Source: Oscillospiraceae bacterium
GTDB taxonomy: Bacteria; Bacillota; Clostridia; UBA1212; UBA1255
Reading direction: 5' to 3'
Length of the DNA: 56,715 nt
Assembly: GCA_015069185.1 (NCBI GenBank)
Contig: SVJB01000011.1
Location: 1-56,715, forward strand
In this document: positions 36,265 through 45,306 of the stretch, one piece after another
Position numbering within the stretch: the first letter of the stretch is position 1
Layout of the letters: every line of letters starts with the position of its first letter
Notes under the pieces: model-generated
The model's input: only the letters and a program-made list of their open reading frames with translations
What the model was told of the DNA's origin: nothing
Databases searched by the model: none
Made by a program: the position numbers and the translations under genes

Positions 36265-37607
36265 TCTATTACCTGTCCTTCTCGTACATCCTCATGATTA
36301 ATTACATATTGATCATTAATTCTCACAGATATGCCATCATCTCCCTGTGACAACTGGCTTTTATTGCTGATAATAACGTATTCGCCGTCCGACGCCAATA
36401 TGTTAACATACACAAACTCCACATAACCGGAACGGACAATTGCGATACGGGCCGTAACACCGGCAGAGTCAATCTCTGATAAACATCTACGTACTACTTT
36501 GATCCCCTCAGTATATGACAAAATAACATCGCCCTTGACTTTTCTGTTTGACAGAGAGCTCGCAAGTCCGCTTGAGGTCTCAAGCAGTACAGAGCTTTTG
36601 CTTCCATTCAGGAAAACAGCAACAACATCTGCCGTGACACTGTAGTCGCGGGCCTCGGACCTGAGCATCAGATGGTCACCTACACTAATTGATCCTGCCT
36701 GTGCTTCTGTACAATCTACTGAAATATAATACGTAACATCCGGAGTAATGCGGGCAATAACGTCGCCATGTGTCACACTCTTACCATACATATATTGCAT
36801 TTCAGTGTTTTTAAACTCCGTAACTGACTGTGTCAGGGTGTCAGTATTTCCCATCTCTGACTTTGTATACTCAATTATCTTCTTTGTGTTGATAGAAGAT
36901 GTATTCTGATTACCATCTATGTGAAAAGACACCACCCCTGCATAGGGAGCAGTTATTTCATTCATGTAGTCGGCAAGACCGTTATATATCACATCTCGTT
37001 CCGCTTGCAGCTCCTTAACATATGCATTGGGTGAATCAATATTAGCTAAGATATTATTCTTTACCTCCAGCGCAGTCTTAAGCTCTTTGATACACTCTGA
37101 ATACTTTGAGATATCCCCAGAAAGAGAAAGTCGAGATATTTTCTGGCGGATAGCGTCAATTTTTTCATTAATAGCAATAAGCTCTACGTTTGTATCGGAT
37201 CCGATATAGGAAGACGCATTGATTGCTACTGCTATCTTGGATTCAATCTCCCTTAGCTTCTCCAATTCATCTTCGTATCCGTCCTTGACAACATGAGCCA
37301 CAAGACTGCCTGCTGCCACCTTGTCGCCTTCATTTACAGCAGGTATTACCCTACCACTGCCGAGAGATGTTACCTCGTATTCAGTACGGATAAATGTAAG
37401 CTCTGAGTCAAAATATTTGTCTATAACACCTGTTTGTATAAAGTCCGTCTTTATCTTACCGGCATTGCTGCCTTTGCGAACGATAAGGAATATAAGACCC
37501 GCAACCACCAGTACAAAAGCGCCTATCTTGATTCCGAGAAGAATCTTGTCTTTCTTATTTGCTTTTCTTTGAGCTTCTTTAAGAGCAACTCTTTCTTCAG
37601 CAGTCAT
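36261..37607 (-). CDS. HlyD-like membrane-fusion protein of the sepF cluster
   Basis: The 448-residue protein has one N-terminal membrane anchor (about 26-44), a split lipoyl-like domain ('AVNEGDKVAAGSLVAHVV' and 'ITAPYAGVVSFHIDG'), a coiled-coil hairpin (about 115-215), and a C-terminal beta-barrel. Such proteins sit upstream of yggS-sepF in many Clostridia without a transporter partner. Its role is unknown; an envelope scaffold for division is plausible. A GAGGAT ribosome site precedes the ATG. Confidence 0.82.
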   Translation of the reverse strand: MTAEERVALKEAQRKANKKDKILLGIKIGAFVLVVAGLIFLIVRKGSNAGKIKTDFIQTGVIDKYFDSELTFIRTEYEVTSLGSGRVIPAVNEGDKVAAGSLVAHVVKDGYEDELEKLREIESKIAVAINASSYIGSDTNVELIAINEKIDAIRQKISRLSLSGDISKYSECIKELKTALEVKNNILANIDSPNAYVKELQAERDVIYNGLADYMNEITAPYAGVVSFHIDGNQNTSSINTKKIIEYTKSEMGNTDTLTQSVTEFKNTEMQYMYGKSVTHGDVIARITPDVTYYISVDCTEAQAGSISVGDHLMLRSEARDYSVTADVVAVFLNGSKSSVLLETSSGLASSLSNRKVKGDVILSYTEGIKVVRRCLSEIDSAGVTARIAIVRSGYVEFVYVNILASDGEYVIISNKSQLSQGDDGISVRINDQYVINHEDVREGQVIE

Positions 37608-37617
37608 GTTATAATCC

Positions 37618-38913
37618 TCAATTTAAATTTCTAAGCCTTTTCACAGCCATCATACCGGCTAGCTTTACATTCTCATATATTAATCCGCCTTGCATATACG
37701 CAATATACGGTGGTGTCATGGTACCGTCACTACTAAGTTCTATAGAAGAACCCTGTACAAAAGCGCCGGCTGCCATTATTACTTGTGCATCATATCCCGG
37801 CATATCCCATTCCTCCGGTACAACAAAAGAGTCAACCGGAGCTGCTGCTTGTATACTGGCACAGAAGCTTCTCAGCTTCTCCGGGCTACCAAACTTGATA
37901 GCCTGTACTATATCTGCTCTGGGGTCTTTTGAATGAGGCATTGTTTCATACCCCTCATGTTCCATTAACGCAGCAATAAGTACTGCACCTTTGACTGCCT
38001 GTGATACGATGTGAGGTGCCATGTAGAAGCCCTGCATCATCCATCTGTTGCTGCCAAGAGATGCTCCAACGTGCTTGCCAAGGCCCGGAGCCGAATATCT
38101 GTCACTGGCTCTGGACACCAGATCTCTGCGACCTGCAATATAGCCACCGCTAAGGGCCAGGCCGCCACCTGGATTCTTGATAAGTGAGCCTGCCATAATA
38201 TCAACGCCCACCTCTGTAGGCTCCCTTGTCTCTACAAACTCACCATAACAGTTATCACACATAACTATGCAGTTGGGATTTACTTCCTTTACAGTCTTTA
38301 CGATTTTCTCAATAGTATCAATAGAAAAGGCATGTCTGAAAGCGTATCCCTTTGATCTTTGTATCATAACCATCGTAGTTTTATCAGTTACAGCCTTGCG
38401 TAACCCTTCAAAGTCTACATCAAGATTCTCAAGAAGATCAACCTGCTTGTATGTCACGCCGAAGTCCTTAAGAGAGCCCTTGTTCTCGACATCCTTGATA
38501 CCTATAATGCCTTCTAACGTGTCATAAGGTTTGCCTGTTGCAGCAATAATCTCATCGCCAGGTCTCAAAATACCATATAATAGCGTGGCAAGAGCAACTG
38601 TCCCGGATAGAATAGAGCCTCTTACCAATGCATCTTCACATCCAAACACCTTGGCGTATACTTCCTCTATAGCATCTCTGCCGATATCATCATAGCCATA
38701 TCCACATGTGCCGGCAAAATGTCTGTCTGATATACCGCACTCTTGCATGGCGTGAAGTACTTTAAGATGGTTGAATTCCGCAATTTTTTCTATATTCCCG
38801 AATTCAAAGGACAAGCTTTGCTCGCATTGCGAACAAAGCTCATAAAGTTCCTGTGATATTCCGTATTTTTCCATTAATAATCTCTTTGTATCTTTTGTAT
38901 AATCTGTTTGCAT
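37618..38913 (-). CDS. PLP-dependent methionine gamma-lyase-like (aluminium resistance) protein
   Basis: The 431-residue protein matches the 'aluminium resistance'/methionine gamma-lyase-like family (PF06838). It has 'RGSILSGTVALATLLYG', 'CDNCYGEFVETREPTEVG' (PLP-binding Asp) and 'GSLIKNPGGGLALSGGY' with the Schiff-base Lys in SLIKN. It likely cleaves a sulfur amino acid or a related substrate, but its true reaction is uncertain. It lies 11 bases after iorB and 10 before the HlyD-like gene. An AAGGAAG ribosome site is present. Confidence 0.88.
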   Translation of the reverse strand: MQTDYTKDTKRLLMEKYGISQELYELCSQCEQSLSFEFGNIEKIAEFNHLKVLHAMQECGISDRHFAGTCGYGYDDIGRDAIEEVYAKVFGCEDALVRGSILSGTVALATLLYGILRPGDEIIAATGKPYDTLEGIIGIKDVENKGSLKDFGVTYKQVDLLENLDVDFEGLRKAVTDKTTMVMIQRSKGYAFRHAFSIDTIEKIVKTVKEVNPNCIVMCDNCYGEFVETREPTEVGVDIMAGSLIKNPGGGLALSGGYIAGRRDLVSRASDRYSAPGLGKHVGASLGSNRWMMQGFYMAPHIVSQAVKGAVLIAALMEHEGYETMPHSKDPRADIVQAIKFGSPEKLRSFCASIQAAAPVDSFVVPEEWDMPGYDAQVIMAAGAFVQGSSIELSSDGTMTPPYIAYMQGGLIYENVKLAGMMAVKRLRNLN

Positions 38914-38924
38914 TATATTCTTCC

Positions 38925-39506
38925 TTATTCTATGTAATTTCTACCTTTCTCAAAAGCCTTAGTATTTACATCCAGCAGTTTTGCAGGGATTACAGCCTTA
39001 AGTCCTTCCTGCCATATGTTTTCCGGAATCTCAGTAAGCGTTTTGGAGAGAACACCAAGCAATACAATATTTACTGCCTTAGATGTGCCGCACTCTACTG
39101 CCAGTGAAAAGGCGTCCAGCGCATGTACGGTTATATCTGAATTATTCATGACCTCCAGAATATTATCAGGGTATGTTGTCATACCAAAAACAACAGGCAT
39201 AGGATTGATTTTCTGTGTATTAACGATGACTGTGCCGCCTTTTTTCAAATATTTTATCCAGCGTACAGCTTCCAGCTGCTCAAATGCAAGTATAATATCT
39301 GCCTGTCCTTCATCAATTAAAGGAGAGTGAATATTGTCGCCGATTTTCACGCATGTAACTACGCTACCGCCACGTTGCGACATACCATGTACTTCTGATA
39401 CCTTTACATCTTTACCGATGAGAGCTGCTACCGCGCCCAGGAATTTGGAAGCAAGTAACGTACCTTGTCCACCTACACCTACAATTAAAATGTTAAGATT
39501 TACCAT
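38925..39506 (-). CDS. iorB: Indolepyruvate:ferredoxin oxidoreductase beta subunit
   Basis: I start at the ATG at 39506 ('MVNLNILIVGVGGQGTLLAS'), which has an AAGGAGGAG site; the frame extends 26 codons upstream but that part overlaps iorA and looks non-coding. The 193-residue gamma-domain protein has the GVGGQG motif and 'EVHGMSQRGGSVVTCVKIG'. With IorA it forms an oxygen-sensitive enzyme that oxidatively decarboxylates aryl pyruvates to aryl acetyl-CoA, or works in reverse with reduced ferredoxin. Confidence 0.93.
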   Translation of the reverse strand: MVNLNILIVGVGGQGTLLASKFLGAVAALIGKDVKVSEVHGMSQRGGSVVTCVKIGDNIHSPLIDEGQADIILAFEQLEAVRWIKYLKKGGTVIVNTQKINPMPVVFGMTTYPDNILEVMNNSDITVHALDAFSLAVECGTSKAVNIVLLGVLSKTLTEIPENIWQEGLKAVIPAKLLDVNTKAFEKGRNYIE

Positions 39507-39520
39507 GTCTGTGCTCCTCC

Positions 39521-41269
39521 TTAGTCTTCTTTTTCGATACATCCGAAAGGACACATCTGCACGCAAAGTCCGCAGCCGGCACAAATCGCGTCATCTATCA
39601 TATATTTGCCATCTTCTTTGAAAATAGCAGGACAACCCAGCTTCATACATCTGCCGCATTTTCTGCACTTATCCTGATTAATAACAGGATTCTTGCCATA
39701 TTTTACATTCTTAAGCAGAGCACAAGGTCTCTTTGAGATGATAACTGACGGCTCAGGTGCTGCAATCTCTTCGCTGACTGCTTTCTTAAATCCAGGTAGA
39801 TCAAAAGGATCCTCTACACGCACGCGCTTGATGCCAAGAGCCTGACATAATTTTACAAGATCAACACTGGGAGCTTCTTCCATCTTAATAGTGTATCCTG
39901 TTGTAGGATTCTGTTGATGACCTGTCATACCTGTGATTGAGTTATCAAGAATGATTACTGTTGATGTACCTTTGTTATAAACTATATCAACAAGTCCTGT
40001 AATACCTGAGTGCATGAATGTTGAGTCGCCAATTATTGCCACTGTAGGCAGTATGTCGCTACCTGTTGCCTCCTCGCCCTTCTGTGCGCCGTGCGCCATG
40101 CTGACAGACGCACCCATACAAACACATGTATCAACACTTGCATACGGAGCCATAGCGCCAAGCGTGTAGCAACCAATATCACCTGATACTCTGATTTTCA
40201 TATTAGAGAGCACATAGAATACGCCTCTGTGAGGACATCCGGGACACATTACAGGTGGACGAGCCGGAGCCTCTACCGCTTCGCTTAACGTAGCCGTCTC
40301 AGGTTGCTTTCCATAGTAAGCGGCAGCAATTTTCACAGTATTCAGTTCGCCCTGGTTGGTGAAAAATTTCTTTCCCTCTACCTTGCTGATACCAATCTGT
40401 TTGGCAAAATTTTCCATATATGGCTCCAGCTCCTCTATTACAAGCAACTGGTCTACATTTGCTGCAAATTCCTTTACAAGCTCTGTTGGCATAGGATTTA
40501 CAAGACCGATCTTAAGTACTGATGCCTGAGGGAAAACTTCCTTGGTATATTGGTAACTGATACCTGATGTGATAATACCCAGTTTCCTATCGTTATATTC
40601 TATTTTATTAACCTTGGCAGATACTTCTCTATCGTTTTCTAAGTCTTTCATACGTTTATCTACAAAAACGTGTCTCTTGATAGCCATACCGGGCATCATA
40701 ACGTATTTCATGATATCTTTCTTATACTCTTTCTTAGGTACATTTTCTCTGTCGCTAAGCTCTACAAGGCTTCTCTGGTGAGCAATTCTTGTAGTAACAC
40801 GTAAGATGACAGGAGTGTCAAAGGCCTCGCTTATAGCGAAAGCTGCCTTTGTGAAGTCGAGACATTCTTGCGAGTCTGCAGGCTCTAACATTGGCACATG
40901 AGATGCCAGTGCATGATATCTGGAATCCTGTTCATTCTGAGAGCTATGCATGCCGGGATCGTCAGCAACAACTATCACAAGACCACCGTTTACTCCTGTA
41001 TATGATACTGTATATAGAGGATCCGCAGCAACGTTAAGTCCTACATGTTTCATTGCGCTCATAGCTCTGGCACCTGTAACGCTGGCACCTATAGCGACTT
41101 CTAATGCTACCTTCTCATTCGGTGCCCACTCACTGTAAATCTCTTCATATTTTGCAATATTTTCCGTTATTTCCGTGCTTGGTGTGCCCGGATAAGAGGC
41201 TACTACATTAACGCCTGCTTCCCATGCACCACGTGCAATGGCTTCATTTCCCAGCAATAACTTCTTCAT
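39521..41269 (-). CDS. iorA: Indolepyruvate:ferredoxin oxidoreductase alpha subunit
   Basis: The 582-residue protein has an N-terminal pyruvate-oxidoreductase domain ('VASYPGTPSTEITENIA'), a C-terminal TPP-binding domain with 'GDSTFMHSGITGLVDIVYN', and a C-terminal ferredoxin with two 4Fe-4S cysteine sets ('CRKCGRCMKLGCP', 'CAGCGLCVQMCPFGC'). It takes aryl pyruvates (indole-, phenyl-, hydroxyphenyl-). 'RPPVMCPGCPHRGVF' is the family hallmark. It lies 16 bases after paaK and 14 before iorB. Confidence 0.95.
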   Translation of the reverse strand: MKKLLLGNEAIARGAWEAGVNVVASYPGTPSTEITENIAKYEEIYSEWAPNEKVALEVAIGASVTGARAMSAMKHVGLNVAADPLYTVSYTGVNGGLVIVVADDPGMHSSQNEQDSRYHALASHVPMLEPADSQECLDFTKAAFAISEAFDTPVILRVTTRIAHQRSLVELSDRENVPKKEYKKDIMKYVMMPGMAIKRHVFVDKRMKDLENDREVSAKVNKIEYNDRKLGIITSGISYQYTKEVFPQASVLKIGLVNPMPTELVKEFAANVDQLLVIEELEPYMENFAKQIGISKVEGKKFFTNQGELNTVKIAAAYYGKQPETATLSEAVEAPARPPVMCPGCPHRGVFYVLSNMKIRVSGDIGCYTLGAMAPYASVDTCVCMGASVSMAHGAQKGEEATGSDILPTVAIIGDSTFMHSGITGLVDIVYNKGTSTVIILDNSITGMTGHQQNPTTGYTIKMEEAPSVDLVKLCQALGIKRVRVEDPFDLPGFKKAVSEEIAAPEPSVIISKRPCALLKNVKYGKNPVINQDKCRKCGRCMKLGCPAIFKEDGKYMIDDAICAGCGLCVQMCPFGCIEKED

Positions 41270-41285
41270 TGTGCATTGTCTCCTT

Positions 41286-42581
41286 TTATCTTAAATCATG
41301 TACTCTGTGAGCCTTACCATTTTCGAATCTCTCCAGAGTCTTGGGTGCTGCAAGAGTAATTTTAGCATCTATAAGTAAGTTAGACTTAACTTTCTCACGT
41401 ATTTTTTTTGTAAGCTTTTCTAATTCCTGGTAACTATCAAGGAGAGTTGCATCAAGCAGCTCTACTTTTATTTCCAGAGTATCTGTATAGCCCTGGCGTC
41501 TTACGAACAGCTCATAATGAGGTCCTATGTATGGCATACCAAGAAGCAGGCTCTCAACCTGGCTTGGGAATACATTAACGCCTTTAATAATTAGCATATC
41601 ATCTGTACGACCCTTAATCTTGCTCATACGAGCTGATGTTCTACCACATTTACACGGAGACAGGTCTATAGAAGTGATATCTTTCGTTCTGTATCTTAAC
41701 ACAGGAACACCTTCTTTGCTAATGGTAGTAAGTACCAATTCGCCTTCTTCCTCTACAGATTTATTCTTCAGTGTGTTGCTGTCAATAATCTCATAGATAA
41801 AGCTGTCTTCATTAATATGCATACCGCAGTGTTCGAGGCATTCGCCTGACACACCGGGCCCCTGTACTTCTGTAAGTCCGTAATTCTCAGTGCACTCAAT
41901 GCCCCATACGCGCTCAATCTGCTGACGCATTTCAGCTGTGTGACCTTCACCGCCAAACATACCTACACGTAGCTTATGTTGGTCACGTGTGATACCCTTC
42001 TCACGGGCAAGCTCGCCTAAGTATAAAACATAAGACGGAGTGCCTACAATAACTGTGGGTCCAAAGTCCTGAATGAACATAAGTTGTCTCTCTGAATTAC
42101 CAGAAGATGCCGGCACTACAGCCATACCCATGTTCTCCAATCCCTGCAAGAGACCAAAACCACCTGTAAACATACCAAAACCAAATACTATCTGAGCCAT
42201 GTCTGTTGGTGTGCAGCCTGCCTGACATGCAATTCTGGAAATATTTTCCTTCCATGTCTCCATGTCTTTCTTAGTGTAACCAAATACAACAGGCTTGCCG
42301 GTAGTACCGGAGCTTGCGTGAAGCCTTACTATGTTGTCCATTGATGTAGCAAACAAGCCAAAGGGATAGTTCTCTCTTAAATCATCTTTGGAGGTATACG
42401 GTATCTTTTCGATATCCTTGAGTGTCTGTATATGTTCAGGCTTTAAGCCAATCTCATTGAATTTTTTTCTATAGAATGGGACATTATTATAGGCAAGATG
42501 TACTGTCGCTTTAAGCTTCTCAAGCTTAATTGCGTCATATTCTTTTCTAGTAGCACATTCGCGCTGCGGATTCCAAATCAT
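41286..42581 (-). CDS. paaK: Phenylacetate-CoA ligase
   Basis: The 431-residue AMP-forming enzyme has 'VRLHASSGTTGKPVVFGYT' (ATP loop), 'IECTENYGLTEVQGPG' and 'RTDDMLIIKGVNVFPSQVE', typical of PaaK. It activates phenylacetate or other aryl acetates to the CoA ester. Next to iorAB it can act in either direction: producing aryl acetate and ATP during amino acid fermentation, or activating imported aryl acetate for reductive carboxylation. It lies 15 bases after the symporter gene. Confidence 0.94.
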   Translation of the reverse strand: MIWNPQRECATRKEYDAIKLEKLKATVHLAYNNVPFYRKKFNEIGLKPEHIQTLKDIEKIPYTSKDDLRENYPFGLFATSMDNIVRLHASSGTTGKPVVFGYTKKDMETWKENISRIACQAGCTPTDMAQIVFGFGMFTGGFGLLQGLENMGMAVVPASSGNSERQLMFIQDFGPTVIVGTPSYVLYLGELAREKGITRDQHKLRVGMFGGEGHTAEMRQQIERVWGIECTENYGLTEVQGPGVSGECLEHCGMHINEDSFIYEIIDSNTLKNKSVEEEGELVLTTISKEGVPVLRYRTKDITSIDLSPCKCGRTSARMSKIKGRTDDMLIIKGVNVFPSQVESLLLGMPYIGPHYELFVRRQGYTDTLEIKVELLDATLLDSYQELEKLTKKIREKVKSNLLIDAKITLAAPKTLERFENGKAHRVHDLR

Positions 42582-42596
42582 ATCTTATTTACTCCT

Positions 42597-44153
42597 TTAT
42601 TTCTCGTTATCGCTCAAGGCGTATTTTGCCTGAACCTCAACTTTACTATCATAACATGCAAAACAATCTTCCACAAGTTTTTTCTCCGGTTTTGGTGTGA
42701 TTAAGCTAACAACCGGTACTACAATCAGACCTGCAAACATAGCCAGCGCACCTGCTACAGAGGACTCAACAACATTATTAAGTAGCATATTAGCTGTAAC
42801 AATTCCTATGCCTGACACAAATCCTGCCAGTACACCCCATTTATTAGTGCGTTTCCAGTACAAGCCATAGAGGAATGGTGCCAGGAATGCGCCTGACAGA
42901 GCGCCCCATGATATACCCATAAGGTTTGTTATATACTGGGCATTCATAGCAAGTATTACGGAAGCTGCAACGAAAGCAATACAAAGTATACGAATCAGAA
43001 GCATGCTTGTCTTTTCACTGATTTTCTTAAGAAATGTTCCCTTCAAGAAGTCCAGTGTAAACGTGGACGAGGAAGATATTACTATAGACGACAGGGTGGA
43101 CATTGATGCAGATAATATAAGGACAATAACTATACCAAGTAACAAATCAAGTAATGTCTTGCCCATCGTACCATCTAAATTCATAAGCATCGTAGGCACT
43201 ACGTTGTCGTACCCAACTGACGGACCGCCGGCTTCGTTTGTCTCTACAAACAATCGTCCAAAGCCTCCTATAAAATATGATCCGCCACCTACTACAAATG
43301 CAAATATTGTTGAGATAATAGCACCTTTTGTGATGGCCTTCTCATCTTTGATTGTATAGAATTTATGTACCATCTGAGGCAGTCCCCATGTACCTAAGCT
43401 GGTAAGTATCACAACGCCTATCAAGTTGAAAAGGTCGGGGCCAAAGAAAGATACATATGCGCCTTGAATGCCCTCTCCGGTAGCGCCGGCCGGTACCGCT
43501 TCCTGTGACAGAAGTGCAATAGAGTCTGAGAAGCCGCCGTGACCGCTGAGCACCGCAATAACAACCAGCACAATGCCCACAAGCATTATTACTCCCTGTA
43601 TAAAACTATTAAGCGCTGTTGCCATATATCCGCCAAGTACAACATATATAGCTGTAAGTACAGCCATACCTATAATGCAATATTCAAAGGGAATACCAAG
43701 TGTTATCGAGAAGATTCCTGACAGGCCCTTATAGACTGATGCTGAATAGGGAACTAAAAAAACAAATACTATAACTGACGATAAAATTTTAAGTAATTTT
43801 GAGTCATATCTCTTGCTAAAGAAGTCAGGCATGGTCGCCGAGTCCAAGTGCTTTGTCATGATTCTTGTCCTACGACCTAAGACAAGCCATGCAAGGAGGC
43901 TACCAATCAAGGCATTACCGATACCTATCCAGAAAGCGGAAATACCAAATCTCCAACCAAATGTGCCTGCATATCCTACGAAAATAACTGCTGAAAAATA
44001 TGATGTTCCGTACGCAAAGGCTGTAATCCATGGACCCATATTACGTCCACCTAATACGAAATCATTCATTGTTTTGACTTTTTTCTTGTAAAGTACGCCG
44101 ATTAATATTGTGACGGCAAAGAAAATTACAAGGAGTGCTACTTTAACTACCAT
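42597..44153 (-). CDS. Sodium:solute symporter (SSS family), probable aryl acid importer
   Basis: The 518-residue polytopic protein has about 13 membrane segments. The family pattern includes 'MNDFVLGGRNMGPWITAFAY', 'FSKRYDSKLLKILSSVIVF' and 'SASMSTLSSIVISSSSTF'. SSS proteins couple Na+ to uptake of sugars, amino acids or organic acids. PutP/PanF-like features leave the substrate open; position at the head of the paaK-iorAB run suggests an aryl acetate or related acid. A TTTTAGGAGG ribosome site precedes it. Confidence 0.85.
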   Translation of the reverse strand: MVVKVALLVIFFAVTILIGVLYKKKVKTMNDFVLGGRNMGPWITAFAYGTSYFSAVIFVGYAGTFGWRFGISAFWIGIGNALIGSLLAWLVLGRRTRIMTKHLDSATMPDFFSKRYDSKLLKILSSVIVFVFLVPYSASVYKGLSGIFSITLGIPFEYCIIGMAVLTAIYVVLGGYMATALNSFIQGVIMLVGIVLVVIAVLSGHGGFSDSIALLSQEAVPAGATGEGIQGAYVSFFGPDLFNLIGVVILTSLGTWGLPQMVHKFYTIKDEKAITKGAIISTIFAFVVGGGSYFIGGFGRLFVETNEAGGPSVGYDNVVPTMLMNLDGTMGKTLLDLLLGIVIVLILSASMSTLSSIVISSSSTFTLDFLKGTFLKKISEKTSMLLIRILCIAFVAASVILAMNAQYITNLMGISWGALSGAFLAPFLYGLYWKRTNKWGVLAGFVSGIGIVTANMLLNNVVESSVAGALAMFAGLIVVPVVSLITPKPEKKLVEDCFACYDSKVEVQAKYALSDNEK

Positions 44154-44185
44154 ACTACGTTTCCTCCTAAAATTGTTACCGTTGT

Positions 44186-44279
44186 ATTTTAAGAGAAGTA
44201 GCGTGGGTTTGTCAATAGGAGGAATGGGACAAAAGATACTTCCGGGGTATCAAAACCCACAATTGTATCTAGTCCCATT
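44186..44279 (-). promoter_or_regulatory. Symporter-operon promoter with overlapping inverted repeats
   Basis: Minus-strand TTGACA (44210-44215), an 18-base spacer and TAAAAT (44186-44191). Two interleaved inverted repeats lie across and upstream: GTGGGTTT / AAACCCAC (44203-44210 with 44253-44260) and AATGGGAC / GTCCCATT (44223-44230 with 44272-44279). They cannot both form as simple hairpins. One arm overlaps the -35, so operator function is possible. Confidence 0.62.
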
Positions 44280-44294
44280 CATATAACATATAAA

Positions 44295-45188
44295 TTATTT
44301 CACCTTATCAAGTATCTGCTGCTCATATGCATCATCGTAAGGCATCAACTGTGTATTTTCAATTATCCATTCTACGCAAACATACTCATGGTCACAAGCT
44401 TTATCATAACAAGTAACATATATTGACGCTTGACATTTCACTCCGTTAATTACTCTGTATACTCTAATATCCTCACTGTAACGCTCATCTTCTTTGGTGT
44501 TATTAGAGTATGATCGGGAAATATCTATTGTGCCATCATCAAGCACTATAGTATCAAAACGTACATTTGTACTTATTGAGCCATCTGACTCCATAGTCTC
44601 ACTGACTGTTGCATTATATCCATCTATCTGTGTGGTATATACTTTTTCAGCATTTTGATCGATCCAATCAGTAGGCGAAGCATTTAAGCTATTCTGATTA
44701 AAAATCAAATGATATCCTCCATCGCAATCTATAATCTGTCCCATAACTTCATATGAGTAGGAGTCAGAATATAACCACACTTTATATAAATCTACATAAT
44801 CCAATTTATCCAATTCTATATTAAGCTGTAAAATCTCATCAAGATCAAAAAGCTGTATATTATTATTTTTATCAACTGATGAGGCTAACTCAAAATAAAT
44901 ATCTTCCGCTTTTTGATACGATATATCACCTAAAGCAAAAAAATCATGCAGTTCATAAATAGAATTAAATCTAAGTCTATAATCAAGAATGTTATCAACC
45001 TGGATGTTGCCTCCTTGTTTATACACTCTATCCCTTACTTTTTTTGCTTTTTTTAAATCTTTACGTGAAAATGTAACTACATAACCTTTGTCATTTTTAT
45101 GGATAAATGACTGTCTTGGTTTACATGATGTCACACAAAGTGAGAATATTAATACAAATAAAAGTAGTATGCCGGTTAGTTTTTTCAC
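44295..45188 (-). CDS. Lipoprotein of unknown family (paralog of next protein)
   Basis: The 297-residue lipoprotein has its lipobox ending at Cys22 (VTSC). It starts with GTG at 45188 behind a GGGGGAT site. The mature domain holds 'YRLRFNSIYELHDFF' and 'NNNIQLFDLDEILQLNIELD', which align with 'DMRMRFINKSFTLKELYHIE' and 'DDNGDKIIVDLDNLYQP' in the protein at 45307. The two are therefore diverged paralogs in tandem. No catalytic motif is seen. The family is not recognised. Confidence 0.72.
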   Translation of the reverse strand: MKKLTGILLLFVLIFSLCVTSCKPRQSFIHKNDKGYVVTFSRKDLKKAKKVRDRVYKQGGNIQVDNILDYRLRFNSIYELHDFFALGDISYQKAEDIYFELASSVDKNNNIQLFDLDEILQLNIELDKLDYVDLYKVWLYSDSYSYEVMGQIIDCDGGYHLIFNQNSLNASPTDWIDQNAEKVYTTQIDGYNATVSETMESDGSISTNVRFDTIVLDDGTIDISRSYSNNTKEDERYSEDIRVYRVINGVKCQASIYVTCYDKACDHEYVCVEWIIENTQLMPYDDAYEQQILDKVK

Positions 45189-45306
45189 TATTTATCCCCC
45201 ATGTCACGAAATCTTTTGGATCATATGAACTATTATTGCTATGAAATGTTCCCTCAATTAAAGTTGCTATTCTAAGCTTATATTGCCATTCTTTCCGTGG
45301 GACAAG

